Shown here: positions 24,503-32,889 of the stretch, one piece after another | Numbering within the stretch: the stretch's first letter is position 1 | How the letters are laid out: each line of letters starts with the position of its first letter | Origin: Burkholderiaceae bacterium | GTDB lineage: Bacteria > Pseudomonadota > Gammaproteobacteria > Burkholderiales > Burkholderiaceae_D | Length of the DNA: 64,000 nucleotides | Reading direction: 5' to 3' | Assembly: GCA_004298905.1 (NCBI GenBank) | Contig: SCTK01000004.1 | Coordinates: 62,001 to 126,000 of the forward strand | The notes under the pieces: model-generated | The model's input: the letters and a program-made list of their open reading frames with translations, nothing else | The model's database searches: none | Told to the model about the DNA's origin: nothing | Program-made: the position numbers and the translations under genes

Positions 24503-25606
24503 GTGGCAGAGATTAAACTAGAAAAAATCCAGAAGTCGTTTGGCGACTTTACCGCAGTACGCAGCTCTTCTTTCACGATCAACGACGGCGAATTCTTTGT
24601 GTTGCTTGGCCCCTCGGGCTGCGGCAAGACGACGACTTTGCGCATGATCGCTGGCCTCGAACTGCCGACCTCGGGGACGATGCTGCTCGATGGCGAAGAT
24701 GTGACCTTCAAGCGCGCATCGCAGCGCGACATCGGTTTCGTGTTCCAGATGTTTGCCTTGTACCCGCACATGAAGGTGTGGGAAAACATTGGCTTCCCGT
24801 TGAAGTGCGAGGGCTTGGCAAAAGCCGAGATCCGTCAGCGTGTGGAAGAGGTTGCCAAGCTGCTGCGTATCGAGCATTTGCTGGATCTGGGGGTTGGCGG
24901 TTTGGCTGGGGGTGACAGCCAGCGCGTCGCGCTCGGTCGCGCCATTGTGCGCCGCACGGCTAAAGCTTTCATGATGGATGAGCCTTTGGGTGCTTTGGAT
25001 ACGGAGTTTCGTCACCTGATGTGTACCGAGCTGCGTGGCTTACACGATCGCATCAAGGCCACGACGGTGTACGTGACGCACGATCAGGTGGAAGCGATGG
25101 CCATGGCGGACCGCATTGCCGTGATGAACCACGGCGTTGTCGACCAGATTGGCACGCCGCAGGAAATCTATGATCGTCCGCTGACCGTGCACGTGGCTGC
25201 CTTTATTGGCAGCCCGGCAATGAACTTCCTGCGTTTCAAGGGAACGGTTGAGGCAGGGCAGACTTCCGTGCGCATGAATGGCAGTGCGGAAGTGGCAGTG
25301 CCGAAGTTGCATGAGGGCGTGCGCGATGGCGAACTCTCTCTGGGCGTGCGTTCGGAACACATTACGTTGACCAGTGAAGGCGGTGTGCGCGGTGAAGTGT
25401 ATGGCGCAGAGTACATGGGTACCACGCAAATCGTCACGATCAACACCCATCATGGTCAGGTCAAGGCGCGGATCCCCTCGGATGTGAAAGTCACTACCGG
25501 CGAATCAGTCGGTTTGAATTTCCAGAATGAGCGGCTGGTCATGTTCGATATGACATCGGGCAAGGCATTGCGTAGTGATCTGTATGAAGGGGTTAAACAT
25601 GTCTGA
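24503..25606 (+). CDS. glpS: ABC transporter ATP-binding protein with altered signature motif
   Basis: 367 aa, MalK/UgpC type with a C-terminal TOBE/regulatory region. Walker A is GPSGCGKTT, the Q-loop region is FVFQMFALYPHMKVWEN, Walker B is AFMMDEPLGALD, and the switch His is in VYVTHDQVEAM. The ABC signature reads LAGGDSQRVALGRA in place of LSGGQxQRVALARA: the Ser is lost and the Gln is Asp. The partner ATPase downstream keeps the standard motif, so the pair may have one degenerate ATP site. The start is GTG at 24503 with GGAG upstream. Confidence 0.88.
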   Translation: MAEIKLEKIQKSFGDFTAVRSSSFTINDGEFFVLLGPSGCGKTTTLRMIAGLELPTSGTMLLDGEDVTFKRASQRDIGFVFQMFALYPHMKVWENIGFPLKCEGLAKAEIRQRVEEVAKLLRIEHLLDLGVGGLAGGDSQRVALGRAIVRRTAKAFMMDEPLGALDTEFRHLMCTELRGLHDRIKATTVYVTHDQVEAMAMADRIAVMNHGVVDQIGTPQEIYDRPLTVHVAAFIGSPAMNFLRFKGTVEAGQTSVRMNGSAEVAVPKLHEGVRDGELSLGVRSEHITLTSEGGVRGEVYGAEYMGTTQIVTINTHHGQVKARIPSDVKVTTGESVGLNFQNERLVMFDMTSGKALRSDLYEGVKHV

Positions 25607-26612
25607 TATTCGTCTTGATCACGTCACCAAACGCTTTGGCAATGTCACTGCGCTGAATGATGTGAGCCTCTCCATCAAGAATGGTGAGTTTGTCGTACTG
25701 CTGGGCCCGACGGGCGCTGGAAAAACGACCATGCTTCGCCTGGTGGCGGGCCTGGAAAAGCCTAGCGAAGGCAAGATTTACATCGCCGGCCGGGACGCGA
25801 CATCAGAAGCGCCCGCCATGCGTGATGTGTCGTTCGTGTTCCAGCAATATTCGCTGTATCCACACTTGTCGGTTTATGACAACCTGGCATTTCCGCTGCG
25901 TGCACCGGGTCGCAACATCCCTGAGGATGAAGTCGACCGGCGTGTACGCAAGGTCGCCGAACTGGTACGCATCGCACACAAGATCAAAAACTCCGCCACC
26001 CGGCTGTCCGGCGGCGAGATGCAGCGTGTGGCCATTGGTCGTGCGCTGGTGCGCGAGCCGTCCATCTATTTGATGGATGAGCCTTTGTCGTCTCTGGATG
26101 CCAAGTTGCGCGCAGAACTGCGTATCGAGTTGAAGCACATCCAGGCGGATCTCGGGGCCACGTTCCTTTATGTGACGCATGACCAGACGGAAGCCATGAC
26201 GATGGCGAGCCGGATCGGCATTCTCGAAAATGGCAACCTGGTTCAGATCGGTACCCCTCAGGAAATCTACGAAGATCCCGTTAATGCCTATGTTGCAGAG
26301 CGACTCGGCACTCCGCGTATCAATATGATTCCGGTGGGCGCTCTGCCAGTCAACGGAGTTCCCGATGGCACTGTGACGGTGGGTGTGCGTACCGAACATG
26401 TTGAAGTCAAGGCGGCGGCTGATGGCCCTGCCGAGATCGTCATGGTCGAGCACTTGGGTAGTGAGAACCACCTGCACGTCCAGTGCAATGGTCAGCACTT
26501 GGTGACATTGGCACCGCCTGCTGAGCATTGGCGTCCTGGCAATCGTGCCCAGGTAGCGCTGAAGCGTCCGTTGTTCTTTGATAAAGGCGGTAATCGCATC
26601 GCGACCCGCTAA
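25599..26612 (+). CDS. glpT: ABC transporter ATP-binding protein, canonical
   Basis: 337 aa, MalK/UgpC type. Walker A GPTGAGKTT, Q-loop FQQYSLYPHL, signature LSGGEMQRVAIGRAL, Walker B IYLMDEPLSSLD, switch His in YVTHDQTEAM, and a C-terminal TOBE-like region. It is translated from an ATG at 25599 that lies inside the end of glpS (8-bp overlap) with AAGGGG upstream; an in-frame start at 25575 is less likely. It would form a heterodimer with GlpS. No chemotaxis or sugar-specific hint. Followed 14 bp later by dhaL. Confidence 0.9.
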   Translation: MSDIRLDHVTKRFGNVTALNDVSLSIKNGEFVVLLGPTGAGKTTMLRLVAGLEKPSEGKIYIAGRDATSEAPAMRDVSFVFQQYSLYPHLSVYDNLAFPLRAPGRNIPEDEVDRRVRKVAELVRIAHKIKNSATRLSGGEMQRVAIGRALVREPSIYLMDEPLSSLDAKLRAELRIELKHIQADLGATFLYVTHDQTEAMTMASRIGILENGNLVQIGTPQEIYEDPVNAYVAERLGTPRINMIPVGALPVNGVPDGTVTVGVRTEHVEVKAAADGPAEIVMVEHLGSENHLHVQCNGQHLVTLAPPAEHWRPGNRAQVALKRPLFFDKGGNRIATR

Positions 26613-26626
26613 ACTGGAGCAAGTGC

Positions 26627-27256
26627 ATGACGACCTTCAACAAGCAAGTGACAAAAAGCCTGCTGGAAGCCATTTCCAATGCGGTAATTGCAGCAACCAA
26701 GGAGTTGACCACGCTTGATCAAGCCATCGGTGATGGCGATCATGGTATCAACATGGAGCGTGGCTTTCGCGCCGTTCTGGCAAAGGCAGACACCATTGCT
26801 GCGTTACCGCCGGGCCGTGCTTTTACTGAGGTTGGGAAAACACTAGTGATGACGGTCGGGGGGGCCTCCGGGCCCCTTTATGGCAAGTTGTTCATGACTG
26901 TCGGGCAGGCGCTCGGCGAGTCACCCCAAATTGCCCATGCACGTCTGGTGGCCGGTTGCGACGAGGCCATCAAAGTGATCAAAGCGCTCGGTAAATCCGA
27001 TGTTGGTCATAAGACGATGTTGGATGTTCTCGTGCCTGTCCTGGATACGCTGCGTAGCGCCAGCAGCCGTCAGGCGGCTGGTCAACTCAGCGCGCGTGCC
27101 AAATCGGCAGCGGATGCGACCATTCCCATGCTCGCGGCGCGAGGCCGCGCTTCTTTCCTGGGCGAACGCAGCAAGGGGCACATGGATCCCGGCGCACGTT
27201 CCAGCCAGCTCATTATTGCAACCATTTGCAAATGGCTGGAGACCGCGCCGAATTAA
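26627..27256 (+). CDS. dhaL: Dihydroxyacetone kinase, ADP-binding subunit DhaL
   Basis: 209 aa, the usual DhaL length. The three Mg-ADP-coordinating aspartates are in LDQAIGDGDHG (D31, D36, D38), closely matching the positions known from E. coli. Further motifs: GGASGPLYG and RGRASFLGERSKGHMDPGA. In PTS-dependent kinases ADP stays bound to DhaL and is rephosphorylated by DhaM, while the phosphate is passed to dihydroxyacetone on DhaK. Here dhaL follows the transporter ATPase directly, and dhaK lies four genes downstream, an unusual separation. Confidence 0.95.
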   Translation: MTTFNKQVTKSLLEAISNAVIAATKELTTLDQAIGDGDHGINMERGFRAVLAKADTIAALPPGRAFTEVGKTLVMTVGGASGPLYGKLFMTVGQALGESPQIAHARLVAGCDEAIKVIKALGKSDVGHKTMLDVLVPVLDTLRSASSRQAAGQLSARAKSAADATIPMLAARGRASFLGERSKGHMDPGARSSQLIIATICKWLETAPN

Positions 27257-27292
27257 TTCAAGCGCTGACTGTTGTAGTTGTTTAGGAATGCC

Positions 27293-27688
27293 ATGAGTAA
27301 AAATGTAGGTATTGTCATTGTGTCTCACTCGCCCGACGTGGCGCGCGGTGCTGCGGACATGGTGAAACAAATGGTCGGCAATGAAGTCCCGCTGGCTTGG
27401 TGTGGCGGTAATCCGGTGGGTGGCTTGGGCACCAGTGTTCAGTCCATTTGCGATGCGCTCGAAGCGGCGTGGTCTGATCGTGGTGTGGCGGTGCTTGTTG
27501 ATATGGGCGGTGCCGAGACCAATAGCGAAATTGCCATCGAGATGGTCATGCCTGAAAAGAAACATGGAAAAGCGATCGTGTGTAACGGACCGATCGTCGA
27601 AGGTGCCGTGATGGCAGCGACGGAATCGAGTGGCGGCGCTACCCTGGAAGAGGTTCAGCGCGCTGCCGAAGATTTGTACAAGCCATGA
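27293..27688 (+). CDS. dhaM: Phosphotransferase subunit DhaM, EIIA(Man)-like domain only
   Basis: 131 aa. A single EIIA-mannose-like domain: VGIVIVSHSPDVARG contains the phosphorylated histidine (His12), followed by GTSVQSICDAL and a VLVDMGGAETNSE loop. DhaM of E. coli is a three-domain protein (EIIA, HPr-like, truncated EI); here only the first domain is present and the other two are encoded by the next genes. It should receive phosphate from the adjacent HPr and recharge ADP on DhaL. The ATG at 27293 has AGGA upstream. The stop overlaps the HPr gene (ATGA). Confidence 0.92.
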   Translation: MSKNVGIVIVSHSPDVARGAADMVKQMVGNEVPLAWCGGNPVGGLGTSVQSICDALEAAWSDRGVAVLVDMGGAETNSEIAIEMVMPEKKHGKAIVCNGPIVEGAVMAATESSGGATLEEVQRAAEDLYKP

Positions 27689-28017
27689 GCAGCCCGTCAA
27701 CTCAAAATGTAGAGGAGATCGCCTTGGAACGTCCGATTGGCCAGGCGCTGATAACCCATGAAGGCGGGCTGCACGCGCGCCCTTCGATCAAGGTAACCAA
27801 GCTGTCCAAGCGCTTTCAGTCGAAAGTCTGGGTGGGTGTGTCGCCGGAAGGGCCATGGACCGATGCCAAAAGCATAGCCAAGGTTATGGCGATGAAGACA
27901 CCGATCCAAACAGTCATCTATTTCACGGCCGAAGGTGATGACGCCGAGCAGGCCGTGAAGGCACTGGTTGCATTGGTGTTAGACGATTTTGCGGATGCCG
28001 CAGGCGATGCTGCCTGA
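27685..28017 (+). CDS. HPr-like phosphocarrier protein dedicated to the Dha system
   Basis: 110 aa, somewhat longer than housekeeping HPr (about 85-90 aa) because of an N-terminal extension of about 15 residues. The active-site His is in GLHARPS (His30). The region corresponding to the regulatory Ser46 site reads DAKSIAKVMAM. It takes phosphate from the EI-like protein encoded next and passes it to DhaM. It overlaps dhaM by 4 nt at its start and the EI gene by about 11 nt at its end, so the three are translationally coupled. Confidence 0.92.
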   Translation: MSSPSTQNVEEIALERPIGQALITHEGGLHARPSIKVTKLSKRFQSKVWVGVSPEGPWTDAKSIAKVMAMKTPIQTVIYFTAEGDDAEQAVKALVALVLDDFADAAGDAA

Positions 28018-29632
28018 TGGTGATCAAACGGTGTGCCTGAGCGGCACGCCCGTTTCTCCCGGCCTGGCGCGCGGGCCACTGATAGTACTTGATGAAGCCG
28101 TCCATGTAACCACGCGCACGCGTGGCACCCCAGAAGAAGAAAAAGCGGGGCTGCAAGACGCGCTGGATCAGGCGTGTGCTGCACTGACCGAACTCATGGA
28201 TCAGGCCAGCGACAGCGAGGCCGAAGCGATTCTTGCGTTTCAGGTTGAAATGCTGGGCGACACAGTTGTCACGGACCCCGCGTTTGAGGCCATTGCTGGC
28301 GGCGCGGCCGCAGAAGACGCCTGGACCCAAGCCATGGAGGTCCAAATCCGTGAATACCACGAAGCAGAAGATCTCTACTTCCGGGCACGCGCCTCCGATC
28401 TGCGCGATATGCGCGACCGTGTCTCGCGTCATTTGTCTGGCGCCGTGAGCGCAGCCATCCCACCTGGATCAATTGTGGTCGCCAATGATTTGCCGCCCTC
28501 GCGTTTCCTCGAAATCGCCTGGGATGGCGGTGCGGCCGTCTTGTTCGAGGGCAGCCCGAATTCCCATGTTTCCATGCTGGCGCGTGCGCGTGGCGTGCCG
28601 ATGATTGTTGGCCTGGAGCGCGGTGAGCTGAATGGGCATTTGGAAGCGATCGTCGATGGCACGGGTGGCATGCTCATTGCGTCTCCTGATGCCGAAGCGA
28701 TTGCAGCCTTTGAGCAAAAGAAAACCCTGGCGGCGCGCGAGCAGGCTGACCAGGCTCGCTATCTGGTAGCACCCGCCACGACGGCCTGTGGTCAGCGCGT
28801 GCAGGTCTACATCAACGTCGCCGACGGTACCGAGCTGGACCATGTCGACATTGCTCATTGCGACGGTATCGGCTTGGTGCGCACGGAGCTGCTCCTGCGC
28901 TCGATGACTGAATTGCAGGATGAAGAGCGGCAATACAAAATCTATCGCCGCATCATGGAGTGGGCGCAAGGCAAGCCGGTGACCGTGCGCACGATGGATG
29001 CGGGTGGCGATAAACCGATTCCCGGCTATACGATTGATGGCGAGGAAAATACATTCCTCGGCGTGCGTGGCGTTCGTCTCTCGCTGATGCACCCGCAGAT
29101 ATTGACGACGCAGTTGCGTGCCTTGGCGCGGGCGGCTCTGATCGGGCCGCTCAAGGTCATGGTGCCGATGATCACGGCGCCACGTGAGCTCGACCATGTG
29201 CGAGTGCTGCTCGAATCCGCTATCAAGGCACTGCAGCAGGAGAAGATTCCCTGCGCCATGCCAGAGCTGGGCATGATGATTGAAGTTCCGGCTGCCGCAT
29301 TGGCAATCGACTTGTTTGAGTCTGATTTCTACTCGATCGGCTCGAATGACTTGATCCAGTACACAACGGCCTGCAGCCGCGATTCCGGCCCGCTGGCGCC
29401 GTTGCAAGATCCACTCCAGCCCGCCGTGCTCAGGCTGATCCACGAAGTCATTGAGCATGCCAACAAACACCAGCTTCCCATCAGCCTGTGTGGTGACATG
29501 GCCAGCGACGCACGCTGCATTCCCGCACTGCTCGGGGTGGGCTTGCGCTGCCTGTCAGTGGCGCCTGCAGCACTGGGCCGCGTCAAGGCAGCGATCGCAC
29601 GTCATCGGATTGCCGACAACGAAGGAAGGTAA
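28007..29632 (+). CDS. PTS enzyme I-like PEP-protein phosphotransferase of the Dha system
   Basis: 541 aa, almost the full length of enzyme I. The N-terminal domain (about 10-225) has the phospho-His in SPNSHVSMLARARGVP (H187), and the C-terminal PEP-binding barrel shows GIGLVRTELL, RTMDAGGDKP, LMHPQILTTQLRALARA, SIGSNDLIQYT and the active-site Cys in SLCGDMAS (C495). It starts the relay by taking phosphate from PEP. The start is uncertain: ATG at 28007 or 27995, both inside the HPr gene. No other PTS permease is in the window, so the relay probably serves only the Dha kinase. Confidence 0.94.
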   Translation: MLPDGDQTVCLSGTPVSPGLARGPLIVLDEAVHVTTRTRGTPEEEKAGLQDALDQACAALTELMDQASDSEAEAILAFQVEMLGDTVVTDPAFEAIAGGAAAEDAWTQAMEVQIREYHEAEDLYFRARASDLRDMRDRVSRHLSGAVSAAIPPGSIVVANDLPPSRFLEIAWDGGAAVLFEGSPNSHVSMLARARGVPMIVGLERGELNGHLEAIVDGTGGMLIASPDAEAIAAFEQKKTLAAREQADQARYLVAPATTACGQRVQVYINVADGTELDHVDIAHCDGIGLVRTELLLRSMTELQDEERQYKIYRRIMEWAQGKPVTVRTMDAGGDKPIPGYTIDGEENTFLGVRGVRLSLMHPQILTTQLRALARAALIGPLKVMVPMITAPRELDHVRVLLESAIKALQQEKIPCAMPELGMMIEVPAAALAIDLFESDFYSIGSNDLIQYTTACSRDSGPLAPLQDPLQPAVLRLIHEVIEHANKHQLPISLCGDMASDARCIPALLGVGLRCLSVAPAALGRVKAAIARHRIADNEGR

Positions 29633-29638
29633 ACTCGT

Positions 29639-30070
29639 GTGAGCCGAGAACGTTCGTCACATGGCGAGGCGGACAATTCAGCGGTTTCCGCTTACAAGCG
29701 GCAGCTGCAACAAGTTCTCGAAAATCGCCCCTCTGGCACACGGCGGCGTCTGGCGGAGGCGCTCGGCAAGAATCGCAGCTTTGTTTCGCAGATCACCAAT
29801 CCGAACTACAGCATTCCCATCCCGGCTCGGCACGTGGAAACCATTTTGGAAGTGTGCCATTTCCTGGGTAATGAAAGAGCCCAGTTTCTCGATGTTTATG
29901 CGCGTGCGCATCCGCGACGTTCCTTGAATGCTGCGGATGACAAAAAATCGCGCTGGCGGGAGTTGACATTGCGTGTGCCTGATCTTCAAAATGCCGAAAA
30001 GAATCGCCGCTTCGATGACCTGTTAAAAGAAACTGCGCAGCAAATTGAACGTCTGCTGAAAGAACGTTGA
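29639..30070 (+). CDS. Small helix-turn-helix DNA-binding protein in the Dha operon
   Basis: 143 aa. The N-terminal half has an XRE-like helix-turn-helix: KRQLQQVLENRPSGTRRRLA then EALGKNRSFVSQITNPNY, followed by a charged C-terminal helix ending in AEKNRRFDDLLKETAQQIER. No ligand or kinase domain. The start is a GTG at 29639 with GGAAGG upstream, 6 bp after the EI stop. Its position between EI and dhaK suggests it regulates this operon. This is not the sigma-54-type activator DhaR known from enterobacteria. Confidence 0.78.
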   Translation: MSRERSSHGEADNSAVSAYKRQLQQVLENRPSGTRRRLAEALGKNRSFVSQITNPNYSIPIPARHVETILEVCHFLGNERAQFLDVYARAHPRRSLNAADDKKSRWRELTLRVPDLQNAEKNRRFDDLLKETAQQIERLLKER

Positions 30071-30107
30071 TCCATCAAACACTGATTACGAAAACCAGGA
30101 AAACACC

Positions 30108-31100
30108 ATGAAAAAATTCATGAATGATGTTGGCGCGATGTTGCATGAAAGTCTGTCCGGGTTGGCACACTGTCACAGCGACATTCTCACCCTGGACAGC
30201 GAATTCCGGTTTATCCGGCGCGCCCAGAAAAAAACGGGCAAGGTGGCGCTGATCTCCGGTGGCGGTGCGGGCCACGAACCGCTGCATGCAGGTTTCGTTG
30301 GTTACGGCATGCTGGATGCAGCCTGCCCCGGCCAGATTTTTACCTCACCCACGCCGGACATGATGATGGCCGCCGCCGAAGAAGTCGATAGCGGCGCGGG
30401 TGTGCTCTTTATCATCAAGAATTACGCGGGCGATGTGATGAACTTCACGCTGGCCGCAGAAATGTGTCCCAATGCGCTTACCATGCTGACCGACGACGAT
30501 GTGGCCGTCGAGCGCTCCGATCACAGCATGGGGCGGCGCGGCGTGGCCGGCACCATGATCGTGGAAAAAATGGTCGGCGCTGCCGCCGAGCGCGGTGACT
30601 CCCTGACCGCCCTGAAGGAGCTGGGCGAGCGCGTCAACAACGTCACCAAGACGATGGGTGTGGCCCTGTCGAGCTGCATCGTGCCGGCTGCAGGTGGGCC
30701 GACCTTCACCCTGAAGGAAGACGAAATGGAAATGGGTGTGGGCATTCATGGCGAATCCGGCCGCCGCCGCGTATCGCCAGTGATGTCGGCCGATGCGATT
30801 GCCGAGGAAATTGTCCAGGCAATCGTCACCGATTATGGCGGCGATGTGGCTGGCCGCGAAGCGCTCCTGGTCATCAATGGCTTCGGCGGCACACCCTCCC
30901 TCGAACTCTATTTGATGTACGATGCGGCCCGTCGCCAGTGCGACAAACATGGCATCAAGATCACGCGGGGTTTAGCAGGCAACTATGTCACCTCGCTCGA
31001 AATGGCCGGATGTTCCATCACGCTGACGCTTCTGGATGCAGAGACGACAATGTTGTGGGATGCCCCGGCGCATACTGCCGCATTCCGGCAGGGTATGTAA
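30108..31100 (+). CDS. dhaK: Dihydroxyacetone kinase, substrate-binding subunit DhaK
   Basis: 330 aa. Family motifs are complete: [19 protein letters not shown] (His56), [20 protein letters not shown] and the substrate-binding His in [12 protein letters not shown] (H214), which forms a hemiaminal with dihydroxyacetone. With DhaL it makes dihydroxyacetone phosphate, which enters lower glycolysis. AGGA lies upstream of the ATG. It is the last kinase gene of the cluster and is followed 16 bp later by gloA. Confidence 0.96.
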   Translation: MKKFMNDVGAMLHESLSGLAHCHSDILTLDSEFRFIRRAQKKTGKVALISGGGAGHEPLHAGFVGYGMLDAACPGQIFTSPTPDMMMAAAEEVDSGAGVLFIIKNYAGDVMNFTLAAEMCPNALTMLTDDDVAVERSDHSMGRRGVAGTMIVEKMVGAAAERGDSLTALKELGERVNNVTKTMGVALSSCIVPAAGGPTFTLKEDEMEMGVGIHGESGRRRVSPVMSADAIAEEIVQAIVTDYGGDVAGREALLVINGFGGTPSLELYLMYDAARRQCDKHGIKITRGLAGNYVTSLEMAGCSITLTLLDAETTMLWDAPAHTAAFRQGM

Positions 31101-31116
31101 CAAAGGTACTGAATTT

Positions 31117-31506
31117 ATGCGGATTCTTCACACGATGTTGCGCGTGGGTAACCTCGAGCGCTCGATCAAGTTTTACTCCGAAGTCATGGGTATGCACTTG
31201 TTGCGTACCACTGAAAGGCCGGAACAAAAGTATTCGCTTGCTTTCATGGGCTATGGCCCGGAGGATAAAGAAGTAGCGCTTGAATTGACGTACAACCATG
31301 GCGTCGAAAAATACGACCTGGGCACCGCCTACGGCCATATTGCGATCGAAGTAGCCGATGCACAGCAGGCCTGCGAAGCGGTCAAGGCCCGGGGCGGAGT
31401 GGTGACGCGCGAAGCAGGTCCGGTCAGGGGCGGGACGACCGTGATTGCTTTTGTGCAGGATCCAGATGGTTACAAAATCGAGCTGATACAGGCACGACCA
31501 AGTTAG
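31117..31506 (+). CDS. gloA: Lactoylglutathione lyase (glyoxalase I)
   Basis: 129 aa. The four metal ligands fall at His5, Glu56, His74 and Glu122, matching the E. coli enzyme closely. [20 protein letters not shown] is the classic N-terminus and [11 protein letters not shown] the C-terminus. It converts the hemithioacetal of methylglyoxal and glutathione to S-lactoylglutathione. The link with a dihydroxyacetone kinase makes sense because dihydroxyacetone phosphate breaks down to methylglyoxal. The ATG at 31117 has AAAGG upstream and lies 16 bp after dhaK, so it is probably the last gene of the operon. Confidence 0.94.
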   Translation: MRILHTMLRVGNLERSIKFYSEVMGMHLLRTTERPEQKYSLAFMGYGPEDKEVALELTYNHGVEKYDLGTAYGHIAIEVADAQQACEAVKARGGVVTREAGPVRGGTTVIAFVQDPDGYKIELIQARPS

Positions 31507-31635
31507 AGTACATGGCGCCACCCAGTGCGCTGAGGGATGTTAAAAATCCGCCAAAGTCGTTTCAGAATTGACTGCGAATTGCCGTAATACAGAAACTAAA
31601 ACTTCTTATGGCAATTTACGTCGATGGAGAAAACG

Positions 31636-32835
31636 ATGCGCGTGCTGTTTGCCCCTGCCGCACACATAATGAATCGGCTGAGTTACCGGCTCAAATTCAC
31701 CCTGTTGGGGGTTATGTCGGCAGCGGCTATGGGTCCCCTGCTGCTTGGTCTGCTAATAACCGAAGAAGTCGATCTGTCCGTTACCGCCTGGCTTGCTGTC
31801 GGCTGCTTGCTCGTGCTCGGCTATCTTTTAATCGGTACCTATCTTGGGGTGAGCGAAAATCTCAAATGCCTGTTGCAGTCATCCGATTCCTTGCGCGAGG
31901 GGGACTTGGCCACGCGGGTCGAATTGAGCTGCCAGGATGAGCTGCAAAGCGTGGCAGGGAATCTGAATGCCCATGCAGAAACCTTTGCCAATTTGTTCCG
32001 CGATATTCAAAACAATGCCGCGCAGGTCTCGGAAGCGGCAGCCAGCTTCGCTAGCGTAGCGGGACTGATCGCCGAGAAAACCGGGGCGCAGAGCATCGCT
32101 GCTGCCACGATGGCAAGCGCAATTCAACAACTCACCAGTACCGCTCAGGGCATTTCAAACAATGCCAACGATGCCCAGACACTATCCGAAAAATCGGGTG
32201 AGCTCTCGCGCTTGGGGGCCCAGGAAGTCACGGGTACGGCAACCGAAATCATGCAAATTTCCGATTCGGTAGACAGGTCTTCAGCGGAAATTGATGCACT
32301 GGGCCAGCATTCGCAAACCATCAGTCAGATTGTAAATACGATCCAGGAAATCGCCGGGCAAACGAATCTGCTGGCATTGAATGCGGCCATTGAAGCGGCG
32401 CGTGCGGGTGAATCCGGACGCGGTTTTTCGATTGTGGCCGACGAAGTGCGCAAACTCGCTGAGCGCACGGCCAACTCGACCAAGGAAATCAGCACTATGG
32501 TGGAGGCGATTCAGGAACGCACCATCAATGCCGCTTGTACCATGCAGGAAGGTGTGGCGTGCGTCGCCGGTGGAGTACAAATGGCCACCAAGGCGGGCGA
32601 TACCATGAATCAGGTGTCAGAAGAAAGCGCGAAAGTGGTTGAGGCGATCAACCAGATTTCAATGGCCTTAGCTGAACAAAGCTGGGCCAGCAGCGATATC
32701 GCCAGAAACATTGAACAGATTGTCCGCATGACGGCCGAGACCAGTGACGCGATCAGTCAGACCGCCAGTACCGCGGATCAGTTGTGTGCGTTGGCGTCGA
32801 GTCTGCAGAGTCAGGTGGGGCAATTCCAGACCTGA
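31636..32835 (+). CDS. Methyl-accepting chemotaxis protein without a large periplasmic domain
   Basis: 399 aa. Two closely spaced helices (about 22-45 and 50-75) are joined by a very short loop, followed by a HAMP-like region ([21 protein letters not shown]) and a long cytoplasmic signalling domain. The tip is [41 protein letters not shown], fully canonical. No room exists for a periplasmic ligand domain, so it may sense through the membrane or a partner. The ATG at 31636 has GGAG at good distance; an ATG at 31624 is in frame but lacks a site. It follows the Dha operon by 129 bp. Confidence 0.92.
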   Translation: MRVLFAPAAHIMNRLSYRLKFTLLGVMSAAAMGPLLLGLLITEEVDLSVTAWLAVGCLLVLGYLLIGTYLGVSENLKCLLQSSDSLREGDLATRVELSCQDELQSVAGNLNAHAETFANLFRDIQNNAAQVSEAAASFASVAGLIAEKTGAQSIAAATMASAIQQLTSTAQGISNNANDAQTLSEKSGELSRLGAQEVTGTATEIMQISDSVDRSSAEIDALGQHSQTISQIVNTIQEIAGQTNLLALNAAIEAARAGESGRGFSIVADEVRKLAERTANSTKEISTMVEAIQERTINAACTMQEGVACVAGGVQMATKAGDTMNQVSEESAKVVEAINQISMALAEQSWASSDIARNIEQIVRMTAETSDAISQTASTADQLCALASSLQSQVGQFQT

Positions 32836-32889
32836 TTCACAGAATATTCAAGAGACGGCCCGAACCTGACACAAATACTCGATACCAAT

